A DNA stretch of 35,315 nucleotides from Paracoccaceae bacterium (GCA_020447005.1 JAGRDO010000019.1:12902-48216); one strand, 5' to 3'. Numbered from the stretch's first letter, positions 15,331 to 24,239 are shown. Numbers and translations are program-made. Notes: a model not told the origin generated them from the letters alone.

Positions 15331-16935
15331 TCAGCGATTTCCCCGGATGAGATCGGCCGCCTTTTCGCCGATCATGATCGTCGGGGCGTTGGTGTTCGAC
15401 CCTACCAGGCTGGGCATCACGGAACTGTCGCAGATGCGAAGCCCGTCGATCCCGCGAACGCGCAGCTGCTTATCCACTACCGCCATCGGATCCTTGTCTG
15501 CGCCCATCTTGCAGGTGCAGGTCGGATGATAGGACGTGCGACCATACTGGCGGGCATAGGCCTCGTATTCGGCCTGCGTCCGCACGTTTTCGTCGGGAAA
15601 GCGGATCTTGCGGATGTGTTTTCGAAGGGCGCTCTGTTCGAAGATTTCGCGGCTGATCCTGACGCCTTCAACAGAGGTTTTCAGATCGTCGGGGTGGCCA
15701 AGGAAATTCGGGTCCACGGTTGGAAGAGATGCGGGATCGGCAGAACGCAACCTGACCGTTCCCCGCGCCTTCGGCCGCAGCGTGTAGCTGTTGAGCGTGA
15801 TCCCGGACGACCCCCTGGGCACGCTGGGCACGCCCGCCTCCGCGCCGGCCCCGGCGAGGAAGTGAAACTGCAGGTCGGGGACCGTTTGTGCGCGGTCGGC
15901 GTACCAGAATGCGCCGCCTTCGACGACATTCGATGTCACCGGTCCGCTGCCGAACAGATAATATTGCGCACCTGCCCAAATCATCCAGTGCAGCTTGTTG
16001 TACTTGTCGAGGCTTTGATGACCAGTCAGCTCGGCAACGATATCGATCCCGAAATGATCGTTCAGGTTTTCGCCGACGCCCGGAAGGTCCTGGACAACAT
16101 CAATTCCGTGTTCGCGCAAATGCGCCGCCGGCCCAAGCCCCGACAGCATCATCAGTTTCGGTGTTCCGATCGCCCCGGATGTCACAAGGACTTCCGAACC
16201 CGCGCGTGCCACGTGCTGTCCCGACTTGTCTGCGTAGGCTACGCCTGTGGCGCGGCCGTTTTCGATCATGACCCGTTGCACCAGACAACCCGTCTTGACC
16301 GTCAGATTAGCGCGTTTCATCGCAGGGCGCAGATACCCGACCGCCGCCGAACAGCGTTTGCCGTTCTTTGTCGTGGTTTGATAGACGCCGGACCCTTCCT
16401 GAACGGCGCCATTGAAATCCGGGTTATATGGAATGCCGCGCTGCTGGCAGGCCTGAACGAAGGCCCGTGTCATCGATTGTGGTTCGGGCAGGTTCGACAC
16501 GCCAAGCTCTCCTTCGGTGCCGTGCCAGTCCCCCGCCAGAAAGGTATTGCCTTCGGAACGCAGGAAGTACGCCTTGATCTCGTCGAAAGACCAGCCTTCA
16601 CACCCTTCGTCCCGCGCCCAGCGGTCATAGTCGGCGGGATTGCCGCGGGTGAAGACCTCGGCGTTGATGGACGAGCCGCCACCGATCACGCGGGCCTGGG
16701 CATAGGGGATTTCCCGGTTGTTCGCGTGCTTCTGCGGCGCGGTCACAAGCCCCCATGTGTGCGGGCCGGTCGTCATCTTGGCAAAGCCCACCGGCATATG
16801 GATCAAGGGATGCCAGTCCTTTCCCCCGGCTTCCAGCAGAAGCACGCGGGCCGAACCGTCCTCGGTCAGGCGGTTGGCCAGAACGCAGCCGGAAGACCCC
16901 CCTCCCACGATGATATAGTCGTATCCCTCGGGCAT
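15331..16935 (-). CDS. GMC-family FAD oxidoreductase (choline dehydrogenase-like)
   Basis: A 534-residue glucose-methanol-choline oxidoreductase, oxidising a primary alcohol or polyol and passing electrons to the respiratory chain or another acceptor. FAD-binding DYIIVGGGSSGCVLANRL begins at residue ~7. The second signature GAIGTPKLMMLSGLG and the C-terminal TSYHPTCTCKMG, with the active-site histidine and a distal asparagine in GSNTNAPTIMIGEKAAD, are present. The start at 16935 has GGGAGG just upstream; the longer open frame is rejected. It is last of the transporter operon, before the terminator at 15289-15310. The substrate is unknown, but the neighbouring aldehyde dehydrogenase suggests alcohol to acid conversion. 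Confidence 0.9.
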   Translation of the reverse strand: MPEGYDYIIVGGGSSGCVLANRLTEDGSARVLLLEAGGKDWHPLIHMPVGFAKMTTGPHTWGLVTAPQKHANNREIPYAQARVIGGGSSINAEVFTRGNPADYDRWARDEGCEGWSFDEIKAYFLRSEGNTFLAGDWHGTEGELGVSNLPEPQSMTRAFVQACQQRGIPYNPDFNGAVQEGSGVYQTTTKNGKRCSAAVGYLRPAMKRANLTVKTGCLVQRVMIENGRATGVAYADKSGQHVARAGSEVLVTSGAIGTPKLMMLSGLGPAAHLREHGIDVVQDLPGVGENLNDHFGIDIVAELTGHQSLDKYNKLHWMIWAGAQYYLFGSGPVTSNVVEGGAFWYADRAQTVPDLQFHFLAGAGAEAGVPSVPRGSSGITLNSYTLRPKARGTVRLRSADPASLPTVDPNFLGHPDDLKTSVEGVRISREIFEQSALRKHIRKIRFPDENVRTQAEYEAYARQYGRTSYHPTCTCKMGADKDPMAVVDKQLRVRGIDGLRICDSSVMPSLVGSNTNAPTIMIGEKAADLIRGNR

Positions 16936-16979
16936 GACGCCTCCCTTTGAGTACCCTACCGTGTCGCTATTTGAGGGCT

Positions 16980-18482
16980 TCAGCCGATCCAAGGCGAACG
17001 TTTGCCAATCTCGATATGCACCGATTTGACCTGCGTGTATTCCTCGACACCGTAGATGCCGGCCTCGCGCCCCCACCCGGATTGCTTGAAGCCGCCAAGC
17101 GGCAACTCCGGCCCCCCGGCCAGCGTGGTGTTGACCCAGAAACGCCCGGCCTGAACGCGGCGCGTAACCATCAGGGCCTTGTCGATGTTCTTGGTCCAGA
17201 CACTGGCTGCCAATCCGTATTCGGTATCGTTTGCGATGGCGATCGCCTCTTCGATCGTGTCAAACGGCATGATCGTCAGAACGGGACCGAAGATTTCTTC
17301 CCGGGCAATGGCCATGTCACGGGTTACGTCACCGAACAAGGTCGGCGAGATGAATTGACCGCGGCCGAAGTCCATCTGCTCGCCGCCGCAGATCAGCCGC
17401 GCGCCTTCAGCCTGCCCTTTCTCGATATAGGACAGGATCGTGCGGTTCTGCGCATCCGTGGTGATGGCGCCGATCTGCGTGGCTTCATCCAGCGGGTCCC
17501 CGACGACGACCCTGGCGAACTTGGCCCGCACCATCTGCGCGAACGCATCGGCAACCGACCGCTCGACAATCAGCCGCGACCCCGACACGCAGCATTGCCC
17601 GGTGTTGAACCCGATCCCGAACGCCACGCCATCGGCGGCATCTTCAAGATCGGCATCGGCAAAAACGATCTGGGGGTTCTTGCCGCCAAGCTCCAGCCCC
17701 AGTTTCTTGAAGTTGGTGCGGCCTGCCGCCTCTACAACGCGCCGCCCGACGGCGGTAGAGCCGGTGAAAGACAGCATATCCACATCCGGATGTTCGATCA
17801 GCGCTTGCCCTATGGTCGACCCCGAACCGGTCACCACGTTCATACATCCATCGGGAAGACCGGCCTCGGTCAGGATTTCGGCAAGGATCAATGTCGTGGC
17901 ACTGGTCACCTCGGAAGGTTTCGCAACTATCGTGCAGCCCGAGGCGAGGATGTAGGGCACACGCTCGCAAAGGATCAGAAAAGGGAAGTTCCACGGAGTG
18001 ATGATCCCGACGACGCCCACCGGTTCCCGGGTGACGAGGCCGAACATCCCGTCACCAAGGTTGTTGAAGCTGTCCCCGTGCAGCGACCGTGCCAGACCGC
18101 TCGCATATTCGAACATGTCGGCGCAGCCGCCGACCTCGGCCCGCGCCTGGCTGATCGGTTTTCCGTTTTCGAGCGTTTCGAAATACGCGATCTCCTCGGC
18201 GCGCTCACGGATCAGCGCCCCCGCGCGCAACAGAACGGCGGCGCGTGCCTGCCCGTTCAGGCCCGACCAGCGCCGGTCATCGAACGCGGTCCGCGCAACA
18301 GAAACCGCCATGTCGAGATCGTCCGCGGTGCATTTCGGGATCAGCGTTACCGGGACATCGTGACCGGGAGAATTCCGGCTGAACACCTCGCGCGGCCCCG
18401 CAGGAACGAAGGCCCCGTTGACATAGAATCCGAATTCGCGCGGGCTGACTGGCAGAGAAAGCCGGGTGCTGGTTTTGTCCAT
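16980..18482 (-). CDS. NAD(P)-dependent aldehyde dehydrogenase
   Basis: A 500-residue ALDH superfamily enzyme oxidising an aldehyde to a carboxylate. Catalytic residues are Asn165 (TPWNFP), Glu264 (LGLELGGKNP) and Cys298 in GQCCVSGSR, with cofactor-loop FTGSTAVGRRV. The ATG at 18482 is supported by GGAGTG 7 nt upstream. It lies between the Zn-alcohol dehydrogenase (55-nt gap) and the GMC oxidoreductase (44-nt gap) in the same leftward operon, so it probably uses the aldehyde product of one of them. It resembles betaine/gamma-aminobutyraldehyde or generic sugar-aldehyde dehydrogenases; specificity cannot be read from sequence. Confidence 0.91.
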   Translation of the reverse strand: MDKTSTRLSLPVSPREFGFYVNGAFVPAGPREVFSRNSPGHDVPVTLIPKCTADDLDMAVSVARTAFDDRRWSGLNGQARAAVLLRAGALIRERAEEIAYFETLENGKPISQARAEVGGCADMFEYASGLARSLHGDSFNNLGDGMFGLVTREPVGVVGIITPWNFPFLILCERVPYILASGCTIVAKPSEVTSATTLILAEILTEAGLPDGCMNVVTGSGSTIGQALIEHPDVDMLSFTGSTAVGRRVVEAAGRTNFKKLGLELGGKNPQIVFADADLEDAADGVAFGIGFNTGQCCVSGSRLIVERSVADAFAQMVRAKFARVVVGDPLDEATQIGAITTDAQNRTILSYIEKGQAEGARLICGGEQMDFGRGQFISPTLFGDVTRDMAIAREEIFGPVLTIMPFDTIEEAIAIANDTEYGLAASVWTKNIDKALMVTRRVQAGRFWVNTTLAGGPELPLGGFKQSGWGREAGIYGVEEYTQVKSVHIEIGKRSPWIG

Positions 18483-18537
18483 TTTTATCACTCCTTTGGC
18501 CGAGCGCGACACTATGTCTTCGGCTGATTGTTCGTTG

Positions 18538-19563
18538 TCAGGCCGCCAGGACGATCTGAGTCTTGAGATCCTCCGGGCGATCCGGGATTGTCTCAAAGGC
18601 GGTCTGGATCTCTGCCAGCGGAAACCTTGCCCGCGTGAAGGGCTCGGTCCGGATGCGGCCATGCGCAAGAAGGGTCAGGGCATCGTGCATATCCTGACCC
18701 ATCCCAGCGACAGACCCTTTGACAGAGTTTTCCCGCAAGATGGTTTCAAGGATCGGCAGCGCCAGTTTTTCTTCGGGCCCTGTCAACCCGAAGGCGGCAA
18801 GGTGCCCGCCCTTGCGCATCAGACGCAGCGCCATGTGGTAAAGCGCGGTGTTGCCGACGCTTTCGATCACGACATCCGCGCCGCGCCCGCCCGTGGCGTC
18901 CATGACGGCGTGTTGCAACCGTTCCGGATCCGACACACCGATATCGGCACCGCAATCAAGCGCCATCTGCACCCGCGCCCTGGAAAGATCGGTGACGATG
19001 ATCGGCGCGGCACCGATGGTCCGAAGCAGTTGCACATGCATATTCCCGATTGGACCGGCCCCCATGACGACGGCCGACTGGCCAAAGGTCACGTTTGCCT
19101 TGCGCGCCGCGCGCACCACGCAGGCCAGAGGTTCGGTCAGGGCGAGCGTATCGAACGGCACATGGTCGGGCGCGGGGATCACAAGCCGGGCCGGCACAAC
19201 GATGTAGTCGGCAAAGGCGCCGTCCATCGTTATCCCCATCTGCCGCATGTCCGGGCAATTGAGGATCTCGTTCTTGCGGCACCAGAAGCAGCGGCCACAT
19301 CCGATGTTCATGTCGACCACCGCCTTGCCGCCCACATGCAACCCGGTCACGTCCGCCGCCACCGCCGCGACGGTGCCGGTAAATTCGTGACCCGGGATCA
19401 TAGGCAGGCTGTCAGCGGCATAGTGACCGTTGAAGATATGAAGGTCTGTCCCGCAGATCCCGACGTGCTCCACCTTGATCAACGCCTCACCCGGTCCGGG
19501 CTTGGGGATCGGGCGTTCTTCGATCTCGAAACGCCCGGGCGTGACGAGGACGGCCGCGCGCAT
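18538..19563 (-). CDS. Zinc-dependent alcohol/polyol dehydrogenase (MDR family)
   Basis: A 341-residue medium-chain dehydrogenase. Catalytic zinc ligands are in GICGTDLH (Cys), PGHEFTG (His, Glu) and LTEPLACV. The structural zinc lobe GCGRCFWCRKNEILNC has all four cysteines. The Rossmann motif is GAGPIGNMHVQ. It resembles sorbitol/L-threonine/galactitol dehydrogenases that oxidise a secondary hydroxyl of a polyol. The ATG at 19563 overlaps the stop of the permease gene (TGATG); a GTG one codon earlier is possible. As part of the importer operon it probably acts early on the imported compound. Confidence 0.9.
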   Translation of the reverse strand: MRAAVLVTPGRFEIEERPIPKPGPGEALIKVEHVGICGTDLHIFNGHYAADSLPMIPGHEFTGTVAAVAADVTGLHVGGKAVVDMNIGCGRCFWCRKNEILNCPDMRQMGITMDGAFADYIVVPARLVIPAPDHVPFDTLALTEPLACVVRAARKANVTFGQSAVVMGAGPIGNMHVQLLRTIGAAPIIVTDLSRARVQMALDCGADIGVSDPERLQHAVMDATGGRGADVVIESVGNTALYHMALRLMRKGGHLAAFGLTGPEEKLALPILETILRENSVKGSVAGMGQDMHDALTLLAHGRIRTEPFTRARFPLAEIQTAFETIPDRPEDLKTQIVLAA

Positions 19564-20504
19564 CACTTCACGATCCTCATCTTGGAGCGGTCGATGGTCA
19601 TGGCGATGGCGACGATCAGGATGACGCCGAAGATCATCTGCTGCATCGTGGCATCGACATCGAGATAGACCATCGCCGAACGGATCACGACCACGATCAA
19701 CGTACCCACCAGCGTGTTGATGACCCCGCCGACGCCGCCGGTCAGGGGCGTTCCGCCGACCAGCACGGCCACGATCGCAAGGATGAGAAAGCCATTCGCA
19801 AGGTTCGCATCACCGCCCGAGAGTTTGACCGAAAACATCAGCCCGGCAATCGCGGCAAAGGTGCCCGACAGCGCAAAGGCAAGGATCTTGATCTTGTCCA
19901 CCTTCAGACCCGATGCCACCGCCGCCAGTTCGCCCGCGCCCACCGCCTTCAGCGCGCGGCCAAATGTTGTTCGGGTCTGAAGAAACCACGCAATGGCCAG
20001 CAAGATACCCGCGATAACCAGCTCATGGGGCACGCCCGCGGTATTTCCGAACATCCAGCCAAAACTGGCGTCCCGGGCCTCGGCATTCATGGAAAGCGCG
20101 CGTTCGCCTGACAGAAAGCGTGCGCCGGACAGAGCAATGAAACCCATGGCAAGCGTTGCAACGAAGGACGGCACGAACTGACGGGTGGTGATCCATCCCG
20201 AAATGGCACCGATTGCGAAACCGGCTCCGATACAAAGCAAAGAGACGAAGATCCCGTATTGCACCAGATATACGGTCGCAACCACGGTGACGAGGTTGGC
20301 GACCTGCTGCATCGACAGGTCGATGCCACCGATATAGATGGCAAAGGTCATCCCCAAAGCCATGATGAAAAGCGGCACGATATCCGCCACCAGCTGGACG
20401 AGACTGGCCGGGTTCAGAAAGGAGGGGTTGATCGCCCCGACCACAAGAACCAGCGCGGCCAAAGTGATCCACGGGAAATACGGCTTGAGTTTTTCGAGCG
20501 ACAT
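19563..20504 (-). CDS. ABC transporter permease, monosaccharide type (RbsC-like), first copy
   Basis: A 313-residue inner-membrane permease with about 8-10 hydrophobic segments, belonging to the branched-chain/ribose (BPD_transp_2) family. Characteristic regions are AIYIGGIDLSMQQVANLV, the GWITTRQFVPSFVATLAMGFIALSG region (shown in two parts in the family) and FLILAIVAVLVGGTPLTGGVGGV. It lies 11 bp after the ATPase gene and overlaps the alcohol dehydrogenase start. Together with the permease at 22032-23030 it would form a heterodimeric channel. Confidence 0.9.
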   Translation of the reverse strand: MSLEKLKPYFPWITLAALVLVVGAINPSFLNPASLVQLVADIVPLFIMALGMTFAIYIGGIDLSMQQVANLVTVVATVYLVQYGIFVSLLCIGAGFAIGAISGWITTRQFVPSFVATLAMGFIALSGARFLSGERALSMNAEARDASFGWMFGNTAGVPHELVIAGILLAIAWFLQTRTTFGRALKAVGAGELAAVASGLKVDKIKILAFALSGTFAAIAGLMFSVKLSGGDANLANGFLILAIVAVLVGGTPLTGGVGGVINTLVGTLIVVVIRSAMVYLDVDATMQQMIFGVILIVAIAMTIDRSKMRIVK

Positions 20505-20515
20505 ATCCGGATACC

Positions 20516-22021
20516 TCAGATCATATGGTGGACAAGGTCATAGAGCGAAGGCTTGTCGCCCGGCGACCCGTCAAATCGTTTCTGGAATTCCCCGTCTTTC
20601 AGAACAAGGATCGTGTGGCTGAGACCGATGGCTTCCTCCAACGTGTCGGCGACCAGCACGATCCCCGCACCGTCGTCACACATTTCCCGGATCATGTCGT
20701 AGACGTCTTCCTTGGCCCCGATATCCAACCCGCGCGTCGGGTGATCCAGCAAGAAGATGTCGGACCCGCCAGACCGCCATTTGGCCAGAACCACCTTCTG
20801 CTGGTTGCCGCCCGAAAGGCCGCCGCAGTCCTTGTAGACATCGGGTGTCTTGATCGAGAGGCGTTTGATCCAGTCCTCGGCAAGGGCCTTTTCCTCGGCA
20901 ATTCGCAGAACACCGTTCGACGCGTAGTTCCCCATCTGGCTGAGCGTCATATTCTCATAGACATTCATGCCGTTGACGATGCCCTCGACCTTCCGCTCGC
21001 GGGGGACGTAGCCGACACCGCGCGCCACGGCCTCTTGCGCGTTGGCGCGATCAAAGGGTTTGCCTTTGACCTCCACCCTGCCCGTGCTTGGCTTCTCCAG
21101 TCCAAAGATCGTGCGCAGGATCGCTTCGCGCCCGGATCCCTCTGTTCCGACCAGACAAAGGACCTCTCCGGGATGCAGATCGAACGAGATTTCGCTGTAT
21201 TTTCCGGCCAGGCTCACGCGATCGAACCGGACCAATGATCTGCTTTGATCGTAAGGCCGTTGCTTTTGTTCCCGATAGTACTGCTTGTCGACGTCACGGC
21301 CGACCATCTTGTGCTGGATCGCATCGATATTCGCCTCGTCATGCGTGACGACATCGACGACTTCGCCGTCTTTCATCACATAGATCCGGTCGGACAGTTC
21401 CAGCACTTCATCCATGCGGTGCGACACAAAGATGAACGACGCCCGGCTGGTCAACTCGCGCACCAGAGAGAACAGAAGTTCGACCTCTTCCTTGGCCAGA
21501 ACCGAGGTCGGTTCGTCCAGCAGGATCACCAGATCGCCTTCGATACGCTCCTCGAGTGTCAGCACCTTGGCCAGTTCGACGAGCTGGCGCTGCGCAAAGG
21601 ACAGCTTTGACGTCACCGTGGCCGGGTCGATGGCCAGTTTGACCTTGCGCAACTGATGCCGCGCGGCTTCGGCCATCGCCGCCCAGTTGATCACGCCAAA
21701 GCGCACGAACTGCTTTTCGAACCCGAGAAAGATGTTCTCCATGACGGTCAGGTTCGTGATCAGGGATTGCTCCTGAAACACCATCCCGATGCCGTGATCC
21801 ATTGCCTGACGGGGGTTCTGGAACCGGACGGGCTTGCCATCGATGGTGATCGTGCCACCATCTGGCTGGTAGGCCCCGTAGATCACTTTCATGAGGGTGG
21901 ATTTACCGGCGCCGTTCTCGCCCACCAGCCCGACGATCTCGCCCCGTCCGATCTTGAAATCCACGGCCTTGAGCGCGTGAACGCCGGGGAATTTCTTGTC
22001 GACCTTGTTCAGTTGGTACAT
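20516..22021 (-). CDS. ABC transporter ATP-binding protein, double cassette sugar type (RbsA/MglA-like)
   Basis: A 501-residue tandem ATPase energising the importer. The first cassette has canonical Walker A GENGAGKST (Lys40), a degenerate signature KLSFAQRQLVEL and Walker B VILLDEPTS. The second has a degenerate P-loop GTEGSGREA with no lysine, intact signature LSGGNQQKVVLAKW and Walker B FLLDHPTRGLDIG, where His stands in place of the catalytic Glu. A weakened second P-loop is normal in this family; the Glu-to-His change is noteworthy. The start ATG at 22021 is 10 bp after the second permease. Length is typical (about 500 aa). Confidence 0.92.
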   Translation of the reverse strand: MYQLNKVDKKFPGVHALKAVDFKIGRGEIVGLVGENGAGKSTLMKVIYGAYQPDGGTITIDGKPVRFQNPRQAMDHGIGMVFQEQSLITNLTVMENIFLGFEKQFVRFGVINWAAMAEAARHQLRKVKLAIDPATVTSKLSFAQRQLVELAKVLTLEERIEGDLVILLDEPTSVLAKEEVELLFSLVRELTSRASFIFVSHRMDEVLELSDRIYVMKDGEVVDVVTHDEANIDAIQHKMVGRDVDKQYYREQKQRPYDQSRSLVRFDRVSLAGKYSEISFDLHPGEVLCLVGTEGSGREAILRTIFGLEKPSTGRVEVKGKPFDRANAQEAVARGVGYVPRERKVEGIVNGMNVYENMTLSQMGNYASNGVLRIAEEKALAEDWIKRLSIKTPDVYKDCGGLSGGNQQKVVLAKWRSGGSDIFLLDHPTRGLDIGAKEDVYDMIREMCDDGAGIVLVADTLEEAIGLSHTILVLKDGEFQKRFDGSPGDKPSLYDLVHHMI

Positions 22022-22031
22022 CGAACCGCCC

Positions 22032-23030
22032 CTATTTCACAAAGCTGATGGATTTGCGGTCGGTCGACAGAATGACGGCAAGGATCACAAGAATGCCCAA
22101 GACGCCGTCTTGCACGTATCCGGGAAGCCCGATCACAACCATGCCATTGCCGATGACAAAGACGATCAGCACACCCACGAGGGTGTTCCAGACCCCGCCG
22201 AGCCCCCCCCACAACGCAGTACCACCCACAACCACCGCAGTGATGGACAGGAACATGAAGTTGTTGCCAGTCGCTGTTTCGGCAATCCCGATGCGGCCCA
22301 CTGCCAGCAACGCGCCAACTGAAAAGAACACACCGGCCAGCGTAAAGCCCAGGACGCGGACACGATTGACGTTCAGGCCCGATGCGATGGCAAGGTCTTC
22401 GCCCCCGCCCACTGCATAGAAGTTGCGGCCCAATGTGGTGCGGGTCTGAATAAACCACGCGACAAGCAGGAACAGACCCGCGACATAGACCATCAAGGGA
22501 AACCCGAGAAAGCGTTCGGTCAGAAGCGACCGGAAAAGTTCGTCTTCGATGCGAATGCGATCTCCGCCGGTCATCACCATGGCAAGCCCGGTGCCTACAA
22601 ATCCCATGGCGAGAGAGGCCATGAAAGACGGGATCCTGAGCTTGACGTGAACCAATCCGTTGATGAAGCCAAGCGCGGCGCCGACAAGCATCGCGACAGG
22701 CAACGCCAACCAAGCCCAACTGGCCAGGGTACCGCCTAGCCAAAGAAAGCAGAATGCGAAGGCAACGGCGCAAACGGAAACCGTGCCTTCCATCGAAAGG
22801 TCGATCGATCCCATGATGATGACGAACGTGACGCCGATGGCCACCATAAGCGCGGGTGACGCGGCAATAAGGATGCGTGCGAAGTTCCGCGTCGACAGAA
22901 ACCGTGGCTCCATTGCCGCAAAGAAGGCGCAGAGCACGATCAACACCAGAAGTGGCGCCCACTTCACCAGCGTTTCGCGTCTTATGCGGGACCCCATGCC
23001 TGGCTTTTCGGCAGTTCGAGTTATGGCCAA
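22032..23030 (-). CDS. ABC transporter permease, monosaccharide type (RbsC-like), second copy
   Basis: A 332-residue BPD_transp_2-family permease. Visible segments are VIIMGSIDLSMEGTVSV, FINGLVHVKLRIPSFMASLA and MFLSITAVVVGGTALWGGLGGV. It starts with TTG (23030) rather than ATG: the strong site GGAGGA at 23037-23042 lies 6 nt upstream, while the first in-frame ATG (22997) has no such site and would remove 11 residues. It follows the binding-protein gene after a 96-nt gap that holds a strong hairpin. It pairs with the permease at 19563-20504, from which it differs in sequence. Confidence 0.88.
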   Translation of the reverse strand: MAITRTAEKPGMGSRIRRETLVKWAPLLVLIVLCAFFAAMEPRFLSTRNFARILIAASPALMVAIGVTFVIIMGSIDLSMEGTVSVCAVAFAFCFLWLGGTLASWAWLALPVAMLVGAALGFINGLVHVKLRIPSFMASLAMGFVGTGLAMVMTGGDRIRIEDELFRSLLTERFLGFPLMVYVAGLFLLVAWFIQTRTTLGRNFYAVGGGEDLAIASGLNVNRVRVLGFTLAGVFFSVGALLAVGRIGIAETATGNNFMFLSITAVVVGGTALWGGLGGVWNTLVGVLIVFVIGNGMVVIGLPGYVQDGVLGILVILAVILSTDRKSISFVK

Positions 23031-23036
23031 AGTGCT

Positions 23037-23042
23037 TCCTCC
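23037..23042 (-). promoter_or_regulatory. Ribosome binding site deciding a TTG start
   Basis: GGAGGA on the minus strand, 6 nt before the TTG at 23030. It is the strongest Shine-Dalgarno match in the gap and favours the TTG over the ATG at 22997. Confidence 0.65.
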
Positions 23043-23089
23043 CCAAAGCGCTTTTGCGTTACCGATGCGGCAACGGCTTTCCGGGTGAA

Positions 23090-23114
23090 CCAGCCGGACC
23101 AGTGGCCCGGCTGG
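23090..23114 (-). promoter_or_regulatory. Intercistronic hairpin between binding protein and permease genes
   Basis: An 8-bp inverted repeat CCAGCCGG/CCGGCTGG with a 9-nt loop that itself contains CCA-g-TGG starts 13 nt past the binding-protein stop. No T-tract follows on the minus strand, so it is more likely an mRNA-stabilising or partial-termination hairpin. Such elements keep binding-protein mRNA higher than that of the membrane components. Confidence 0.55.
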
Positions 23115-23126
23115 CCAGTTTCTTGG

Positions 23127-24239
23127 TTATTTGTAAACGATGGGTCCGTTCGACGGCCCCCAGAAGTCCGTCCAGTCGTAAGTCGGGACGCTGTCGAGAT
23201 AGTTCGCCTTGAACTCCAGCGCGTCGTCCGGCTGCACCATGATGGTCGGGCCGTAGAACTCGCGGTGCGCGTTCGGCTCTTCGGAGGGTTTGAAGGTGCC
23301 GATGGCCGCGTGATAGGCAAGGGCCGCCGTGATGCCGCCACCCCAATGCGGGTTGGTGAAGACAGTGGCGAGGATCTTGCGCTCTGAAACAAGTTGAACG
23401 GCCTGCGGGTTGCCGTCGTAGGAAACGATGGGCATATCCTCGATACCCTCGGCACGCAGCGCCTCAAGAACGCCATAAGCGATGGTATCGTTGGCGCAAT
23501 GCACGCCGGTGATCTCGTCTCCATAGCGGGTCAGGAAGGCGGACATCACCTGGTTGGCCTTCTGGGTGTCCCAGTCGGCCGGCTCGGCCGCCAGCAGTTC
23601 GACATCCGGATAATCCTTCAGCGCGTTCTTGAGACCGTTCAGCCGCTCGATGGCCGGGTTGTTGGACGCGATGCCGCCCAGATGCACGACGCCGCCCTTG
23701 CCGCCCATGGCGTCCAAAAGGATGCGCGCGGTCTGCTCGGCGGGGCCTTCGTCGGACCAGCTCATGTGGCTGACATAGTTGTCGCCGAAATCCCAAGGAT
23801 GGAGGTCATCGGTCTTGTTCCACAGGGTCGAGACATAGGCACCCGCCTCTGCCACGGCCTCGACCACGGGGCGTGCGTTCGGCGCGTCGTTGGTGTCGAT
23901 GGCCAGTGCCAGATTGCCACCGGTTTTGGCAAGGATCGCCTTGACGTCTGCCAGAGATTTCTCGGATGAGCCTTCATTGATCAGGTGGGTCAGCGCGTCT
24001 TTCGACATCCCGAGGCTTTGCACGAAAGCTTCGCCGCCGGAAACGATCTCGTTCCAATAGGGATTGGTGCGGTTGCGATAAGACCATGCGATGGTCGGAT
24101 CGGTCAATGCCGCCCGCGCCATGCCGGGCCCCAAGGCGCCCATGGCGGCAACGCCGCCAAGCCCATAGGCCGAGGCAAACAGGAAATTCCGACGGTTGAT
24201 CTTCTCTTTCTCGATGAAGTCCTTGATGAACGTAGACAT
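23127..24239 (-). CDS. ABC transporter substrate-binding protein, periplasmic sugar-binding type, Tat-like signal
   Basis: A 370-residue type I periplasmic binding protein (Peripla_BP_4-like). The N-terminus has a twin-arginine type signal, INRRNFLFASAYG (Arg16-Arg17), then a glycine/alanine-rich stretch ending in ARA near residues 41-43 as a cleavage site. The mature part shows two lobes, with AWSYRNRTNPYW near the start, GVVHLGGIASNNPAIERLNG and ITGVHCANDTIAYGVLEAL (NDxxA motif typical of ribose-binding-like proteins). It is first of the seven-gene operon running to 15331, divergent from the TetR gene. The ligand is unknown; aromatic residues in the N-terminal lobe suggest a sugar-like ring. 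Confidence 0.88.
   Translation of the reverse strand: MSTFIKDFIEKEKINRRNFLFASAYGLGGVAAMGALGPGMARAALTDPTIAWSYRNRTNPYWNEIVSGGEAFVQSLGMSKDALTHLINEGSSEKSLADVKAILAKTGGNLALAIDTNDAPNARPVVEAVAEAGAYVSTLWNKTDDLHPWDFGDNYVSHMSWSDEGPAEQTARILLDAMGGKGGVVHLGGIASNNPAIERLNGLKNALKDYPDVELLAAEPADWDTQKANQVMSAFLTRYGDEITGVHCANDTIAYGVLEALRAEGIEDMPIVSYDGNPQAVQLVSERKILATVFTNPHWGGGITAALAYHAAIGTFKPSEEPNAHREFYGPTIMVQPDDALEFKANYLDSVPTYDWTDFWGPSNGPIVYK

Noticed and set aside
16936-16979. A possible fifth TetR-type site in the 44-bp gap between the aldehyde dehydrogenase and GMC genes
   Set aside because: The sequence GAGTACCCTACCGTG there does not fit the rTAACy half-sites, and the gap is internal to an operon.
15328-18527. 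Two long plus-strand frames (about 540 and 526 codons)
   Set aside because: They lie opposite the GMC oxidoreductase and aldehyde dehydrogenase genes and show no domain-like sequence.
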